Notes under the pieces: generated by a model | Database searches by the model: none | What the model saw: the letters and a program-made list of their open reading frames with translations, nothing else | What the model was told of the DNA's origin: nothing | Program-made: the position numbers and the translations under genes | NCBI GenBank assembly: GCA_949710005.1 | Contig: OX453284.1 | Span: forward strand, 8,373,477-8,437,476 | Length of the DNA stretch: 64,000 nt | Reading direction: 5' to 3' | DNA from: Ricordea florida | Taxonomy: Eukaryota > Cnidaria > Anthozoa > Corallimorpharia > Ricordeidae | Part shown: positions 36,785-49,366 of the stretch, in pieces | How the letters are laid out: the number at the start of each line of letters is the position of its first letter | Position numbering within the stretch: the first letter of the stretch is position 1

Positions 36785-38690
36785 TGTCCTAGTTAACTGT
36801 CCTACCAAGGTTGAAATCAGGGCAGTTGATAGCCAATCAGATTTGAGAATTTTGTTATAGTTATAACTGTGTCAATAATAAAGCATTAGCACTTCGTACT
36901 GAACAGATCCCTGGATGAATTACACGCGTGGTGCCTAATTAATAGACTTACCTCCCATCCAGGCAAGAGCGAGGCCATCTTTCTATGTCCAGGTAATCCT
37001 CCGAATGCTTCTTCCCCAAATACTCTGGTTGGAAATTCAGTGATTAACTGGGTGACCAAATCAAGACTGCTGGGAATGACAGTCGATGACAAGCTTACCC
37101 GGCTCCCGCACGTATTATATTGGAGCTCAAGAAATCATTTAAATTGATGATAAATTAAACTTACTCCTGTAAACAAAGCTTTCGCCTCGATTTTTACTGA
37201 TTTTTAAAGTGATTCTACCCTCATTGTCCAATGGTCTCGTTCTATGGGGATCGTGTCGGTAACAGTGGCATAGTAAGAATACAGGCACCATTGTGCTCGT
37301 TTTAATACCTTACTTGACTCCATGTCATAGGGAAGGTTGAAAACAAGTCTAGCTGCTCTGTAATGGAGCCCTTCCAGAGACCGAATGTAAATCTGTAGTT
37401 TTTACTTGTATCCATAAGGCGTACCACCAAAGACTACAGAACTCTGTTACCGGCCACATCATTTCGAGACGGTCTGTAGGATATATACATCACGAGTGCA
37501 GGATTCAAAAGCCATCCCGCGCCTTCACACCAGCTACATGAAAGACTCCGATCCCTAACCTAAAGAGGTGCGCTACTCTGGAACTGCTTGACAAGCAAAC
37601 CTTGCGAATTAGTTAATTTCACCTGTTATGGGAGCCTAAAGCGCAAACTGGAATTACTGGAATATTTTAGGAATTTTACTTTTCTAAAGCGTCATCAGCA
37701 TCCACATGCACTCTCAGATTAGTTACACGCAAATCCTAAAGATAAATCCTCGAAAATAAATTCTGTAATTTGCATGAAACTTTCCAATTTAATTAAAGTT
37801 AATTTTACCTAAACTTTTATAAGTGCACATCAGATCCTTAGACAAACGACCCCGCAAGCTTCATAGCTTTAATAATTACAGTTTTTTATAAAAGGACTTG
37901 ATTGACTGTTTTATCGATTGATGTTCACGTAATCGACATTCAAAACAATAGAGATGTCATATTTGTTTCACTGAAGTGTCCATATCTCCGTTTTGCGAGA
38001 GTCCATATTAGTCTATACTTGACCACCCCCCCCCCCCCTTTCCGCTCTTACACAATATAATTAACTGGAAAAGAGCCTTTTACGACTCAGCCTTACGAGC
38101 CCTATGTTTTTCTTCCAAACTGAATACGTATTTCCTGAAGACGCACTTGAAAACTCTCTCGCACGTAAATTTTCTATGGAGAACTCATTTGGTGAACAAT
38201 GTCGTTCTACAGGAGTAGTGGAACGATCCAAAAGCAATAGTTCTGCACTTTAAAATATTTGTTACAGCATTACATTAATTGAAACAACCAGAACTGATGG
38301 GGACTGAAGAGCAATCACACAATAAAAATTTTGTGGGGCGGAATAAAAGAATAACGATCTCCCTTGGAATAATTGATTACATTGTCCGGAATAAGTAGAC
38401 TTTTTCAACAGAATAATGAGGTTTTTTTTTCACTGGAATGATGGAATAACTACAATTTCTGAGCAGCAAGTAACACTGTTCCTGTTGTAACAGTAATTAG
38501 TCTGTGACATCGTGTGGCCGCAGTTACAGGGTACTGAAGGGGGGTGGGGGGTGGAGGGTGGGTACCAATCCCATTTCCCAGCCATTTGTTTTTTTTTTTG
38601 CCGAAATTCCACTTCCAAGTGCTCAAATCCCATTCCCACTAGTAAAAGTCGAAAAAAATTCCCGGTGACCGAATCGCTGTTCCAGTGTCT
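36611..38690. other. Intergenic DNA upstream of the CDYL-like gene
   Basis: No firm gene. A minus-strand stretch at 36958-37090 reads like protein (LITEFPTRVFGEEAFGG) and ends at a good donor (GGGAG|GTAAGT), but no partner or family is recognised. C-rich and G-rich runs occur at 38025-38040 and 38538-38560. Confidence 0.4.
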
Positions 38691-38885
38691 CAAACACAAC
38701 AAATTGGGATAATCAGACAAGTTGATAAAGCCACCGTAAGGACGTTTCGCGCTGGCGAAGGACTAAAGCTCGAAATGTCAGCATCCCCTTTACTTTATCA
38801 ACTTGTTTGCTTGTCCCAATTTCTTGTGTTTCAAATTCCCCACCGACGCAGCTCCAGTTTCTTTAGAAACTACCCTTACAATACC
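38691..38885. repeat. MITE family B, third copy
   Basis: Contains AATTGGGATAATCAGACAAG, CACCGTAAGG, CGAAATGTCAGCATCCCC, ATCAACTTGTTTGCTTGTCC and AGTTTCTTTAGAAACTACCC, the same parts as 4021-4280. It lies about 320 bp upstream of the CDYL-like start codon, so it may fall in the promoter or 5' UTR. Confidence 0.65.
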
Positions 38886-39207
38886 AGTGACTTTAAAAGT
38901 CCCATTTTCCCAGGACAAAATCCGGCCAATCTCAATTCTCATTTTACCCTTTCAGGATCCTCCAATTCGGCTAATCTTCACTTTCTGAAAGCTCGCCTCT
39001 TTACAGTCTGCCTTACCAAGCACAGCTTGAGACCGCATTAAACATAACCAGCGGAAACTCTTTCTTTCTCATGCGAGGGAATTTAAATAATGGCGCAGGC
39101 GCTTAACTTCAGGCATAGCGTGCACCATTCAATAATATCAAACTTTTTTATTTGTCTCCGCTTCTTGTGTTTAGAAGCATAATTTTCTCTCATGGTCCTG
39201 TGTAGTC

Positions 39208-42200
39208 ATGAAAATAGACGCCTCAACGGTTAGTCCCACACCGGACGAAGAAAACGACGAGGTTTTAGTGTCAAATTCTGAAAAACCTTTAGAGGAACCA
39301 AGCGTACAAGGGTTGGATTGTGGAGACAATTGTTTGAATGGCATTAAATGGCCGCCCGAGCATCACAAAAAGATATCGAGTAGTCGAAAAGCAGGGCTTA
39401 CTATCAATGGTTTCAGGCGTCTTAATCCAACTTTAGTCACACATGGTGGAAGAACTTTGAAATTGCCTGCTCGCTACATCGAATCAGACTCGGACGATGC
39501 AATTACTTCTCCAAGCAAGTTTCACTCAGGTAAGAAGAAGAGGCGTTCTTCCAGTTCGTCGCGTCGTAAGAGTTCCAAAATTTGCAAAAATGGTAGGACC
39601 AAACCTCTGGAAAGTGATTACTCTAGTTCATCCAAAGACTGTAGCAGAAAAAGGGATGTTTTGTCTTCTAAACCGATCAATGGAGAAAGAACGGAAGTCG
39701 GACTCCAGATTAACCATGATGGCGTTCCGACATTTGGCGTGGTTGAGACTTTGTCAGCATGTTCTTGTTCCAGTAGTCAACCGATTGATCCACTTTCCTT
39801 GAAAAGAAATGTAAACGAGCAGTGTTTGCGTACGGACACCAATAATTCTGTTCAACCACCGAAGAGAAAAGGAAGACCACCTAAGAACTCGAGACCACTA
39901 AAAAATCTTACTTCGATTTCGGTTGACAATCGTTCGCCACATGGCAATTGTGTTACAAGTGCCACGAAAGCATCTCTCGCGTCACCTTCAACTTCAAAAT
40001 TCGGTAAGAAAAGAAAGCTGTCGAAAGGTATACGCAATTCTCAAGACAGTTGTGTTTCATCGAGCAGTGACGAGAGCGAGTCGATGGTGCCGACTCCCAA
40101 GAGAAGGGGTAGGCCGCCAAAGAATTGTTTAGTGAGTTGTGAAACAAAACACAAAATCTTTAGGACACAAAATGGCGTTAGAAAACCTTGGGTGCGGCCC
40201 ATGTTGAAAGCTGTGGACAAACGTTCATTGCTCAAGACTCCTAGAGGTTCTCTAAAGTATTTGCTGGGTTCGCCGGACAAGGTTATGTCGGCAGTGAAGT
40301 CGAAGTTTGTGAAGCTGAACGGTTGTAACCTTGTGCCTTCAAAGGAAACGGAAGTTGTCAAACCTAAACGCGGTCGTCCACCACAGCCAAAATCTGAACT
40401 TTCAAACGATGTCGACGGTTTTGAAAGCGGTGCTTTTCACTTCACGGGAGAGGAAGGCCAAAATGAAGCCATTATACCAACTTTAAAACGCAAATTAAAG
40501 AAGTTAAAACTCAAGAAAAGTGAGGATAAGAGACCCTTAGCTGTTAGGGCACTTAACAACAAAGTTGTTTCACAGCACCTTAAACGAAAAGCTGTTCATA
40601 GGGCCAAAAGAACCCTCAAAGTAAGAAAGCAGCTTGCTACTTCCAAAAGTGAGTGCAAGTTAGATAGTGAAATTGTGGGCAGCTCTGAGGTGCCTCAGAA
40701 ACGTAGAAGAAGAAATAAGGCAGACAAGATTCTTGGAATGAAAAAGAGTTTGTCAGGGACTTATGAGTATTTGATCCAGTGGAAAGATGGAACAAGCTCA
40801 TGGGCGCCATCAAATGAACTGGTTGATTATGAGGTGGACTTTAAGTGTTTCCTTGGTCACGAGGACCAGGAGTTAACTGTTGTCAATAGACTCGCATATC
40901 ATGCTTATTGGAAAGATGACCTAATTCAGCGCCATGGTGACCAGTCTGCAGAAAGCAGATTCCCACTAGTTGATGACTCGGCAGAGCTCCTCTCTTCAGA
41001 AGAAGTGCCAGCTGAGGACTCTTTACATGAGGAATTTGATGTTAGTGATAGACAGTATATCTGCAAAGAGGTTTCTGTTCAAAAGGTGAATGGATGTCTT
41101 CATGTAACTGTCACCAGGACATCTAGTAAACGAAGGAAAATTAATGAGAGAATTTTGGACTCGCTCACTCTTGTTCTGGAGGATGCTGCCACTGATGAGT
41201 CAGATTTTGTTGTCTTAAGTGGTCTTGGAGACGATGACTTTTGTGGTGTGAGTCTCAGTGATATCACAAGATTGCCATGTGAGGATGAACCCAGGAACTA
41301 CAGAAGAGACGTGGACAAAATACGGTAAGTTGATAAGAAATATGGCGTTTTTTGTAATAACATATTATGACAAGAGTAGTGCTTGGATTAAGGTGAAAGA
41401 TGGATTTGTATGATGTGTGATATGCTGAAGCTGTCACAATAATTGTCTTTTGTTGTAACAAATTATGACAGCTACCTGTTTGCAGCAGTTCTTATTTAAT
41501 GGTGGTTGTTTTGAACTTGACAGAATTCAATAGTACTTCAAGACTGCTAGCCAGAAAATGCTCTGTGTTGCTTATCTTCACTTGATTGGGAAAGTAATTA
41601 CTGGTCATTTTTAATACAGTGATAGAGTACACCTGAAGGACAGTTGCTCTTGAGCGTTTGTGAACAAAAACAAGCAGCTTTCAGTTATTGTACATAGACA
41701 TGATCTCTTGTGCTACAACAGCACCTTCCTGGCTTCTTAACTAGTTATCATGGTAACACAATCCTTCCAGTGAGAAATTTTATCTCTTCGACTGGATACT
41801 AACTGCACAATACTACCAACTAGTGACAGAAATATGAGCAAGAGAATGCGATTTTCTTTTTTCCAAACTACAAAATAAACAGCATATTTGGTTTTATCTT
41901 GACCTTTTCCACAATGACTGGTTTTATTTAGATGTTACAAAATTTGACACAACACTTGTGTTAGATCCAACAATGTTTCATTCAGATTCCCAATTTCATA
42001 ACCCCCCATTATTAATATCATTATATTTCTTACCCTATTAAATTAACAGAAGGTTGAGATTATTGCTAAGCAATGTTTGCTCCCTCCTTATAATCTTATT
42101 ATTGTACTTACTTAACTTTCCCTAATGCACACACTCTTCCTCCCCTTATATCCACTGTGCAGTGGTGACTTGTGAACCCATTAAGTTGATGATCCCATTA

Positions 42201-44506
42201 CGTACAACACCATGAAATGCCACAAAGGTTGCTAGCAAAACTACTGTTTTTCTCTTTTTTTTTTGTAACAACATATTTGCAAGAGTGTAACCCTGCATTT
42301 GTTTTTGGGTTTATCCTCAGGTACTTGGTACAGGTCATGATTGATTTTCCTAAGCCACTTGTAGCGGCACTTAGGAGACCAGCCCAGGGACTTGGTGCAC
42401 AAATTGTTTCTCTTTGTGACATGGTTTGTGATGAGGTAAAATCCCTGCTACTGCATATTAATTTAAGTTCACATAAAACTTCATGTACAACTATGATTGT
42501 TAGAAAAAATGTAAGAAAATGACTTTGTGTAGTTGATAGAGAATGGCTCATTCAAGTTCATTGTAGTGATGGTTTTTTAATTGCTAACTCCCCTTTGATG
42601 AATTCTTTTCAGGAAGAATAGTACATATGTGTTGTTGCCCAAGCATGAGGTCAAGATGGCTGCATATTGACCGAGTTCTTTTTTGCCTTTTTATTGACTG
42701 AGATGCAGTCAAGTTCATTAAAAACGCTAAAAAGAATGAGACCAGTCGTCTTAATAGTCTCCTTCGCAGCCGTTATTACGGTCGTCACGCAACACTCCTT
42801 CCCACTAACGGCTGTTCACGAGAGAGACACATTACTTTCCCTTTGTTTTTGAGAACCAATAGAATGCACGTTATTGTTATTGGCTACACCAATCAAATTC
42901 CTTGTTATATTTGCTGGGTGCTTGCTGTGCGCGCAAAAACAAAACATGACAGATGCACACGTGCGAAACGACTTGGACCAGGTTTCCAGAATATGGAAGC
43001 CTGCTTCTTATTGGTCAATTTTAGGGAAAGGAATGTGTCTCTCTCGTGAGCAGCCGTTAGTGGGGAGGAGCGTTGCGTGACGACCCTAATAACGGCTGCG
43101 AAGGAGACTATCGTCTTAAGTGATCAAGCTTGGTTAATAAAGGATTTATTACATGGCCATCTTGCCTGCTCGGGTAGCCAATCAGAACACAGGATTCACC
43201 TCACCTTGCTCACTTGTGAAACCAGCCATATAATAAATTCAAATACTTAACAATTATTCGCTGAAGGCGAAGTGATTATCAGGGAATATTCACCAAGACG
43301 AAATCAAGGTGAATATTCACCGATAATCACTTAGCCTGAGGCGAATAATTGTTTTGGTATAAATACACAGTTGATTATTTCAAAGAAAGAAAAGAAAAAG
43401 CAATGTACAACATGAAAAAATTTTATTTCATCAAAAGCGCGCGAACGACTGGCAGCCATTTTGTTCATCGAGGTGATTATCGGCTGATAATCCGAGATAT
43501 TGAACCAATCAGAGCACGCAATTTTGTATAATCACTTGAGTATTTATACTAAAATCATTTAATGTGTTTTCAATGGGAATGTATTTAATATCTTTTTTGA
43601 TATCTAGATACTATAATGTAGTGCCACTTACATTTACCTCCCCTCTCATTGTTTATTAAGGAAACCCTACTGTAAAAGTACTAAACAATTAGATTATGAG
43701 TGCGAGCTTTCTATCGTGTGATAGTTGATGAGGGCACAGCCCTCGTCAACTATCACGCATAGAAATTGAGAGTGAATCTACTTGTCATTCAAAACTTTGT
43801 CTTTCCTGGAACTGCCTCGACCACATCGGACACTTCAAAAACGTGAAGAAGTGGCGGCCATTTTGTTAACAAGGGCACACTGCTACGCTACTCACTATCT
43901 ATCACGGAATGGATAGTGGGTAGCGTAGCCAATTAGAGCGCAGCATTTGTGATAGAACGCTAGTAGATTTATACTAATATGAGATATTGCATCACAAGAA
44001 ACACTTGAAGGTGGTTGGTGTTCTGTTGTACTATTTGCAACCATTAACCTCAGTCATTTTGATATCCCTTGTGTTTGTAATAATAGTGTAGATTAGTAGC
44101 ATGCTGACTTTGAATGACTTGCCTTAAGGCATCCATGGGAAAGCCAGTAAGTCTACAGAATGTGTCCAAAGGAAGAGTTCCGTACTGTTTTCCAAGACTG
44201 ATGGGACACACAACACTTAATGAACAAGTCCTTATCGGACGCAAGGTACCAAAATCACAAGTGCACTGCAGGGAATCGGCATCTGCGGCTTTCAGCAAAA
44301 TGCAATTCACGGCAAATTTGTCAACATCGTTGAAAGCCATGACAGTGCCTCACCGAATGGTTTATGACGACAATTTCCAAAGTGAGAGCACAGTTGACAC
44401 ATTAACTGAACTTGGGAAACTGATTGCAGATGAAGAGAGGAAAGCAAGAGAGTGTATAGATGACATTAACATCTTATGGAGGGAAGTTGTATCCCAAGAT
44501 ATGTAA
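39208..44506 (+). CDS. CDYL: CDYL-like chromodomain/crotonase corepressor
   Basis: Chromodomain-Y-like nuclear protein; in other animals CDYL proteins bind methylated histone H3 and act as repressors. Exons 39208-41324, 42321-42435 and 44129-44506 (TAA) join in phase to give 869 residues. The first 490 residues are basic and Ser-rich, with three AT-hook cores at about 217-226, 296-305 and 385-393 (PKRKGRPPKN, PKRRGRPPKN, KPKRGRPPQP). A chromodomain lies at about 503-555 (KADKILGMK, YEYLIQWKDG, SSWAPSNELVDYE). From about 617 to the end the crotonase fold matches CDYL: VQKVNGCLHVTV, DDDFCGVSLSD, FPKPLVAALRRPAQGLGAQI, CFPRLMGHTTLNEQ, and the ADEERKARECIDDI tail. Trp525 and Trp532 of the methyl-lysine cage are present, but the first cage aromatic seems replaced (Asn503/Lys504). 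The chromodomain is internal instead of N-terminal. The exon 3 acceptor lacks a clear pyrimidine tract. A Mutator-type element sits in intron 2. Confidence 0.85.
42640..43180. repeat. Interspersed repeat interrupted by a MULE-type MITE
   Basis: The flanks of the Mutator-type insertion (42640-42754 and 43111-43180) join into one repeat also seen at 24541-24745. Shared landmarks are GAGGTCAAGATGGCTG, GTTCTTTTT, AAAAAGAA and AAGCTTGGT(T/C)A followed by AAAGGA. A weaker partial copy lies at about 20745-20860. Confidence 0.65.
42755..43110. mobile_element. Mutator-like MITE, 356 bp, about 90-bp inverted ends
   Basis: Starts TAGTCTCCTTCGCAGCCGTT and ends in its complement. The inverted ends match over roughly 90 bp with a few differences, and a perfect 9-bp duplication TCGTCTTAA flanks them (42746-42754, 43111-43119). 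It lies in intron 2 of the CDYL-like gene and is inserted inside another repeat (42640-43180). Non-coding. Confidence 0.88.
43220..43560. repeat. Compound inverted repeat in CDYL-like intron 2
   Basis: A strong hairpin (ACAATTATTCGCTGAAGGCG...GAATATTCACC with GGTGAATATTCACCGATAAT...GGCGAATAATTGT) is followed by a related GTGATTATCGGCTGATAATC unit near 43475. TTGGTATAAATAC and GTATTTATACTAA mark the right half. Confidence 0.6.
43695..43985. repeat. Hairpin-containing MITE before CDYL-like exon 3
   Basis: TTTCTATCGTGTGATAGTTG and ATGAGGGC pair with GCCCTCGTCAACTATCACGC and ATAGAAA around ACA. CTATCACGGAATGGATAGTG and TGTGATAGAACGCTAGTAGA complete the element, which ends 140 bp before exon 3. 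Confidence 0.6.
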
Positions 44507-46833
44507 CTTGTTGACTTGTGAGATTCATTAGACTCTTGGTCTTCCCAAAAAATCATTGTTACAATAATAATTTGTAAATCAGTCATGACTTATTCGCAAT
44601 TGAGCATTATTAAGTGTTAAGGTTGATACAGAAGGTATGACGCACAACATTATTTATGTTGTTTGCAGGATGTTAAGTCCATTTATTCAACTGGAGGACT
44701 GCATTTACATAGAGTTAATCATTAAACCACCCAATATAAATAGCATTATGAGGAGTGAGACAATCACAGTGTTGTTTGTTTGTTATTAATAATTATATTG
44801 TTATAATAACCTCAACAACAATACCGTCAAGGACGGAGGAAAGTTGAAGCGTTGAGTGGTAATTTCCACTCAACAGTTGCACATTATTTTGCATAATACG
44901 TTAAAAAAATAGAATATATCTCCTATTCAGTCCTTTAAGATGAGTCTCTGTTTCTGCAATTAGAAATCTAATTGGCATTATCTGACACTGGAAAAAATTG
45001 TCATTACGGTCTCTCTACTTTGTACAGAAATTGTAATATTATCAATAGACGAGTTCTGAATATTGTACAGGTTATCTCATGTATAAACTAAACTTGATTT
45101 AGGAAATTCAATTTTTCATACGCGCATACAAAAGACAATGGTAATGGTGTGAATGTTCATCTGTAGTAACTGAACATTGATCCATGCAACCATTAATAGT
45201 GTATATTACTTTATGCCAGAATTTACAAAAAAAGTTGAAAAAGATCTGTGATTTTTTTACTTTCAAATATGTTTATTTTTGTTTTCTCTTGTGTTGTTCC
45301 TCAGATGACTTTACATAACAGTATGTTTCATCAAAGTTTGTGATTGAGTACTATTGTTTGTCTCTGAAGTAATACAACTTATGTATTCTGTCAGTGTCAT
45401 TTCAAGTGAGATGTCATAGTAATTATTTGATCTATCTTAAAACATTACCAAGTACTCCCTATTTTGAAACCTGAATTGTTTTTATTACTTGCCAGTGATA
45501 GCAGGTTTCAATTCATGAATCATGATTGCCTCAGTGTTACATTGTTAGAAACTGAGTATTGGAAAAAAAAATCTTGCACTTCTTCCTTACCCATCAGGAT
45601 TAAAGGGAAATCTGATTGTGACTGGCCTATGCACATTTTCCAGTGCTTTGTGCTGACAGCTTGTAATTGTGTTTTGTTTTGATTGGTCCAATAGATGTCA
45701 TTTAAAATTGCTTTGAGTCTAGGAATTTTCACTGCTAAGTCCCCTAGTGCAACGTATTCAAAACACCTCACCAAGGTTGCATATCTTACCTAATGAAATG
45801 AAACTCAATTCTAAAATTCATTTTTGTCAGGAATTTTTGTTTTCGGCATACCTTCTTCCTCCAAAGTGGAATGCTAAAACAAAAAAACAAATACACGACA
45901 CTGGTTTCCTATTAAATTGCAGAGCCCATGCAACTTTTTTTTACATATTCCATTGATGTCATTAAGTGGGTTGAAGTGTATCAAACATATACAATCCTTA
46001 GATGCTAAGAGTAATTAGGTGATAATTTTGGTTCACCTTAATACCAGTTGTGTTGCTTTTTCATTTTTCAAGACCTTACTGGAGCTGATGGACATCAGTG
46101 CTTTGTGATAGGTTACAGGCTTCTTGTTTTTTTGACTCTGTTAGCTCTCATAAATGGCAGTTTGGTCCTAACAATACAAAATGATTCACATAAGCAAAAT
46201 GTTTGCATGGGCTCAACCATTTTATTGGAAACCACAATTTCTACATGACTTATTTCTCCAAAAACATTCTATACAGAGTCCTGTTTTCCAATCAATACAG
46301 TTAGACATCATGAAAAAATTTAGCTGATTTTGAAAATGTTAAGTCCTAATTGTCACATACAATAGTTTTTCCCAATCTTACATCAATGTGTTTTAGAGAA
46401 CTATTACTTGTGGCACAAACTCCTGAATGGTCACCAAACTTTGTGTGCTACAATGTTTGGAATTTTGTATTTATTGACCATATTTATTCTGTACCTCAAA
46501 TCAATTATGGCTGCATAATAATATTCTTAGTAATGCAGTAATGACTTAAGAAACACGTTTACAAATACTCAAACACTGACAAGCATCAAAAATAATATTA
46601 ATACATATTTTTGTGCATTTTTGTACTGTTATGTATAGGTAGTTTTGGACATAGTTGGGCAACGTTAAGAAACAAATTAAAGAATGTGTTTGGATATAAT
46701 ATAGTATCTTGTTTATTATGAGTTGTGAGTTCATCAGCATAATTGTTTTGGGGCAAGATGTTTCATAGATGCGTATTGATTTTGAATTAAATGGTTTCAA
46801 TGAATGAAAGAACTAACTAGTTTCTCCTTTAGA
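44507..46833. other. Region 3' of the CDYL-like gene
   Basis: AT-rich sequence that probably includes the 3' UTR. No exon, RNA gene or delimited element was recognised up to the candidate exon at 46834. Confidence 0.45.
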
Positions 46834-46938
46834 AAGAGTATAGATGGAAGGCCGACTTTTTATGAACTCCTGAATGGGTTATTCCTTGAAAGATCAGGAA
46901 ACAGGAAAAACATGGCAATAATTATTGATACTCCATAA
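46834..46938 (+). CDS. Candidate terminal exon, unknown protein
   Basis: A pyrimidine-rich acceptor (TTTCTCCTTTAG) is followed by an open frame reading KSIDGRPTFYELLNGLFLE, then RSGNRKNMAIIIDTP and a stop at 46936-46938. The residue composition looks protein-like and the acceptor is good, but no partner exon was identified and the protein is not recognised. It could be an alternative last exon of the CDYL-like gene that ends 2.3 kb upstream, part of another gene, or chance. Confidence 0.28.
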   Translation, partial: KSIDGRPTFYELLNGLFLERSGNRKNMAIIIDTP

Positions 46939-47104
46939 AAGCAAGCCTGTCAAGAGACACATCACAAATTTTGGAGCAAGGTGGAGGTACGCACTCAAAA
47001 TTCATTTTTTTTTAGTTTGACACCAAGCACTTCGCGATAAGCCCTTTAATGTAGATTGCAATAGTATTGATTAAGGTTTCCAGCCAAGGATCAGTAACTA
47101 ACCT

Positions 47105-47513
47105 CAGGGGCGGATCCAGGGGGGGGGGGTGGATTAGGTGGCTAGCCACCCCCCATTAGAACATCCCAGAAAAAATATTAATATAAATAAATAAATAAAT
47201 AAAAGAAATCAATGTAGTGGTAACAAGAATAAATAAACTCTAAATACGTCCATTGAACAAAATCCTTTTCATGTGTCCCTGGGTATTCTTTTAGGATCTA
47301 TTGCTTTGGAAATCTATTAATTTAAAACTATGCAAATTTGCAATTTCAAAATTAAACGAGGCTTGGTAGTAAAATTTATTCCAGTCATGTTAACGTGCAC
47401 AAGGACTACTGCAACGTTTTGGGGTTGCCGTTGTAAAAATTTAAACTTAACATTTCCTTCGGTGGCCGATTGATATCAGCTACCCACCTTTAAACAATCC
47501 TGGATCCGCCCTG
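47105..47513. mobile_element. CAGGGGCGGATCCAGG MITE (hAT-like ends)
   Basis: CAGGGGCGGATCCAGGG on the left and CCTGGATCCGCCCTG on the right. The next blocks also pair (GGTGGCTAGCCACC type sequence against GTAGCTGATATC is weak). CAGGG ends suggest hAT. A decayed relative (GGGGCGGATTTAGG) starts at about 30068. No clear 8-bp duplication was found. Confidence 0.6.
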
Positions 47514-48189
47514 GCTGAACCTGTCTCAGTACATCTAATGGCATCACAAGGCACACTGCAGCTCTGTTGCTTTGGAAACGCCATCTTCTGCTGGCTTGAA
47601 ACAAGCCGTACTGTAGGGTTTTTTTTTTTTTTGCATCTTAACTACCAAAACATGGGAACATCTGTATACATCAACTCACCAACCTCGGTATTTTGAATTA
47701 ACTGGTTTGCTCACTATCTCTGGATATTCAACACTTGCCACCTCCACTTCGGTGTATAATTGTTAACTGTTCACTTCTCTGTGAGGTGAACTTAAGTGCC
47801 AGGATTTCTATAGGATAGCCTTGTGCAACTGAGTGTTGTCGAAACAGCCCATTGTTGACACAGTTTTACCATGACTTTAATGTGCGTGAGGCTGCTTTAT
47901 TGGTATCTACTAAAACATTGAATATTTATTTATTTATTTATTTTATTTATTTATTACATTTTAATGGCAATAAAAAAAATCTAAGTCTAAAGGCATACCC
48001 AAACAGGCAAAGCCATAAGGAAAATCTGTAAGAGAGTGGAACACTCCATGCGAGACAGATCACCATGTAGCTAATCTAAATAAATAATCATATAATAACA
48101 ATCAAGAAAAAAAATTAAATCAAATATTCGTTCCTCACTTAAAAACTTATTCAACCCCGACGTAAAAACTGCACAACTTGGAGATAACC

Positions 48190-48519
48190 CCCGGGGGGGG
48201 GGGGGGTACTCCCTTATAAGGGCTTAATGGGGACGTGCGGCCAGCCAGGGTATGTTTTTCGGGATTTTTGTCTTAAACAGGGTATCGAATTTATCATTTT
48301 TTGTCTTAATCAGGGTATTGATTTATCAATTTTTGTCTCAAACAGGATATGATTGTCTTACACAGTGTATGGTTTCGGGTTAAGTGTCTTAAACAGGGAT
48401 TCAAAAATCGGAATTCTCTCTTAAACAGGGTAGGAAAATCAGTGATATTTGTCTTAAACAGGGTCAGGGTATGAGGGGGCGCGCCGCACCTCCCCACCCA
48501 GGGATATATCGAGTACCCG
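48190..48519. mobile_element. MITE with internal CTTAAACAGGG tandem units, 10-bp duplication
   Basis: Flanked by a perfect direct repeat GGAGATAACC (48180-48189 and 48520-48529). Short inverted ends: a C/G-run followed by GTACTCCC on the left, and GAGTACCCG on the right. The interior repeats GTCTTAAACAGGGTA-like units about seven times at 35-45 bp spacing. Non-coding. Confidence 0.75.
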
Positions 48520-49366
48520 GGAGATAACCTAATATCTAAGGGTATCGAATTCCACATCTCCACAATTATATTAAAATAATATATATTATGTCCACTATCC
48601 ACAGCGATTACCGTGAGGGAATAAATATATTACTGCGAAATACTAAAAGGCATTTATAACGTAGAATTAGTATTATGCATTATCTTAAAGGCCTAGCACC
48701 CCTATCTGCATCAGGCTACTCCGTCAATCCCAACTTTTAGCTTTCACTCTTACCGCAATTATATAAGAAAAATTCCAAATTATAAATGTATTTCTTTAAC
48801 ACTGAAATTCCTCTAAACGTCCTCCCATATTTGCATAGGCGTTTTCTGTGTTTTAAATAAAGAATTAATTTTGGCTCATTTGATGAAAATATTTTAGCAT
48901 CCACTCTATTTCTAATTATTAGTTCTAGAAGTAAATTTATTACACATATTAGAAAAAAATACAACACGTAAACGTGTACTGATCCACAAAAACGCGTTAA
49001 ATGCTGTTTCACAATCAGAGCTCAACATTCTCTGGAGGGGGAGGGGGGCGGTTAAAATTTGGGCTAGTGGCATAAACTGGGGGGGGGGTAGGTAATTTTT
49101 GGTTACACGCACTTTCTGGGAGGGGTAGATTTTTCATCTGCCTTAGATGGTTAATAAATCACCGACTCCCCCCCTCCCCCCGCCATAGATAACAAACAGT
49201 CTCCAAACGCTCACTACCCCTGTCGTCAGTACAGGTTTTTCACGCTCAATTCTCGCGCCTTGCATTGCGGCTTTGCCCCTCATCGCTTGTACCATGATAG
49301 TTTGTGCATCGCGCCCCGCACAGAGAGAAACAGGAGAGAGAAATATAAAAAGTACACGCTTTGCGG

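Noticed and set aside
36886-37092. Minus-strand frame ending at a good donor (GAG|GTAAGT)
   Set aside because: No start codon beyond a TTG, no family, and joining it to the membrane exon at 35.5 kb relies on a weak acceptor.
47937-47960. TTTATTTATTTA run as a promoter or AU-rich element
   Set aside because: Simple tetranucleotide microsatellite with no adjacent gene end.
48240-48500. Regularly spaced repeats that might suggest a CRISPR array
   Set aside because: Units are imperfect, spacing varies, the host is an animal genome, and the block sits inside an element with a target duplication.
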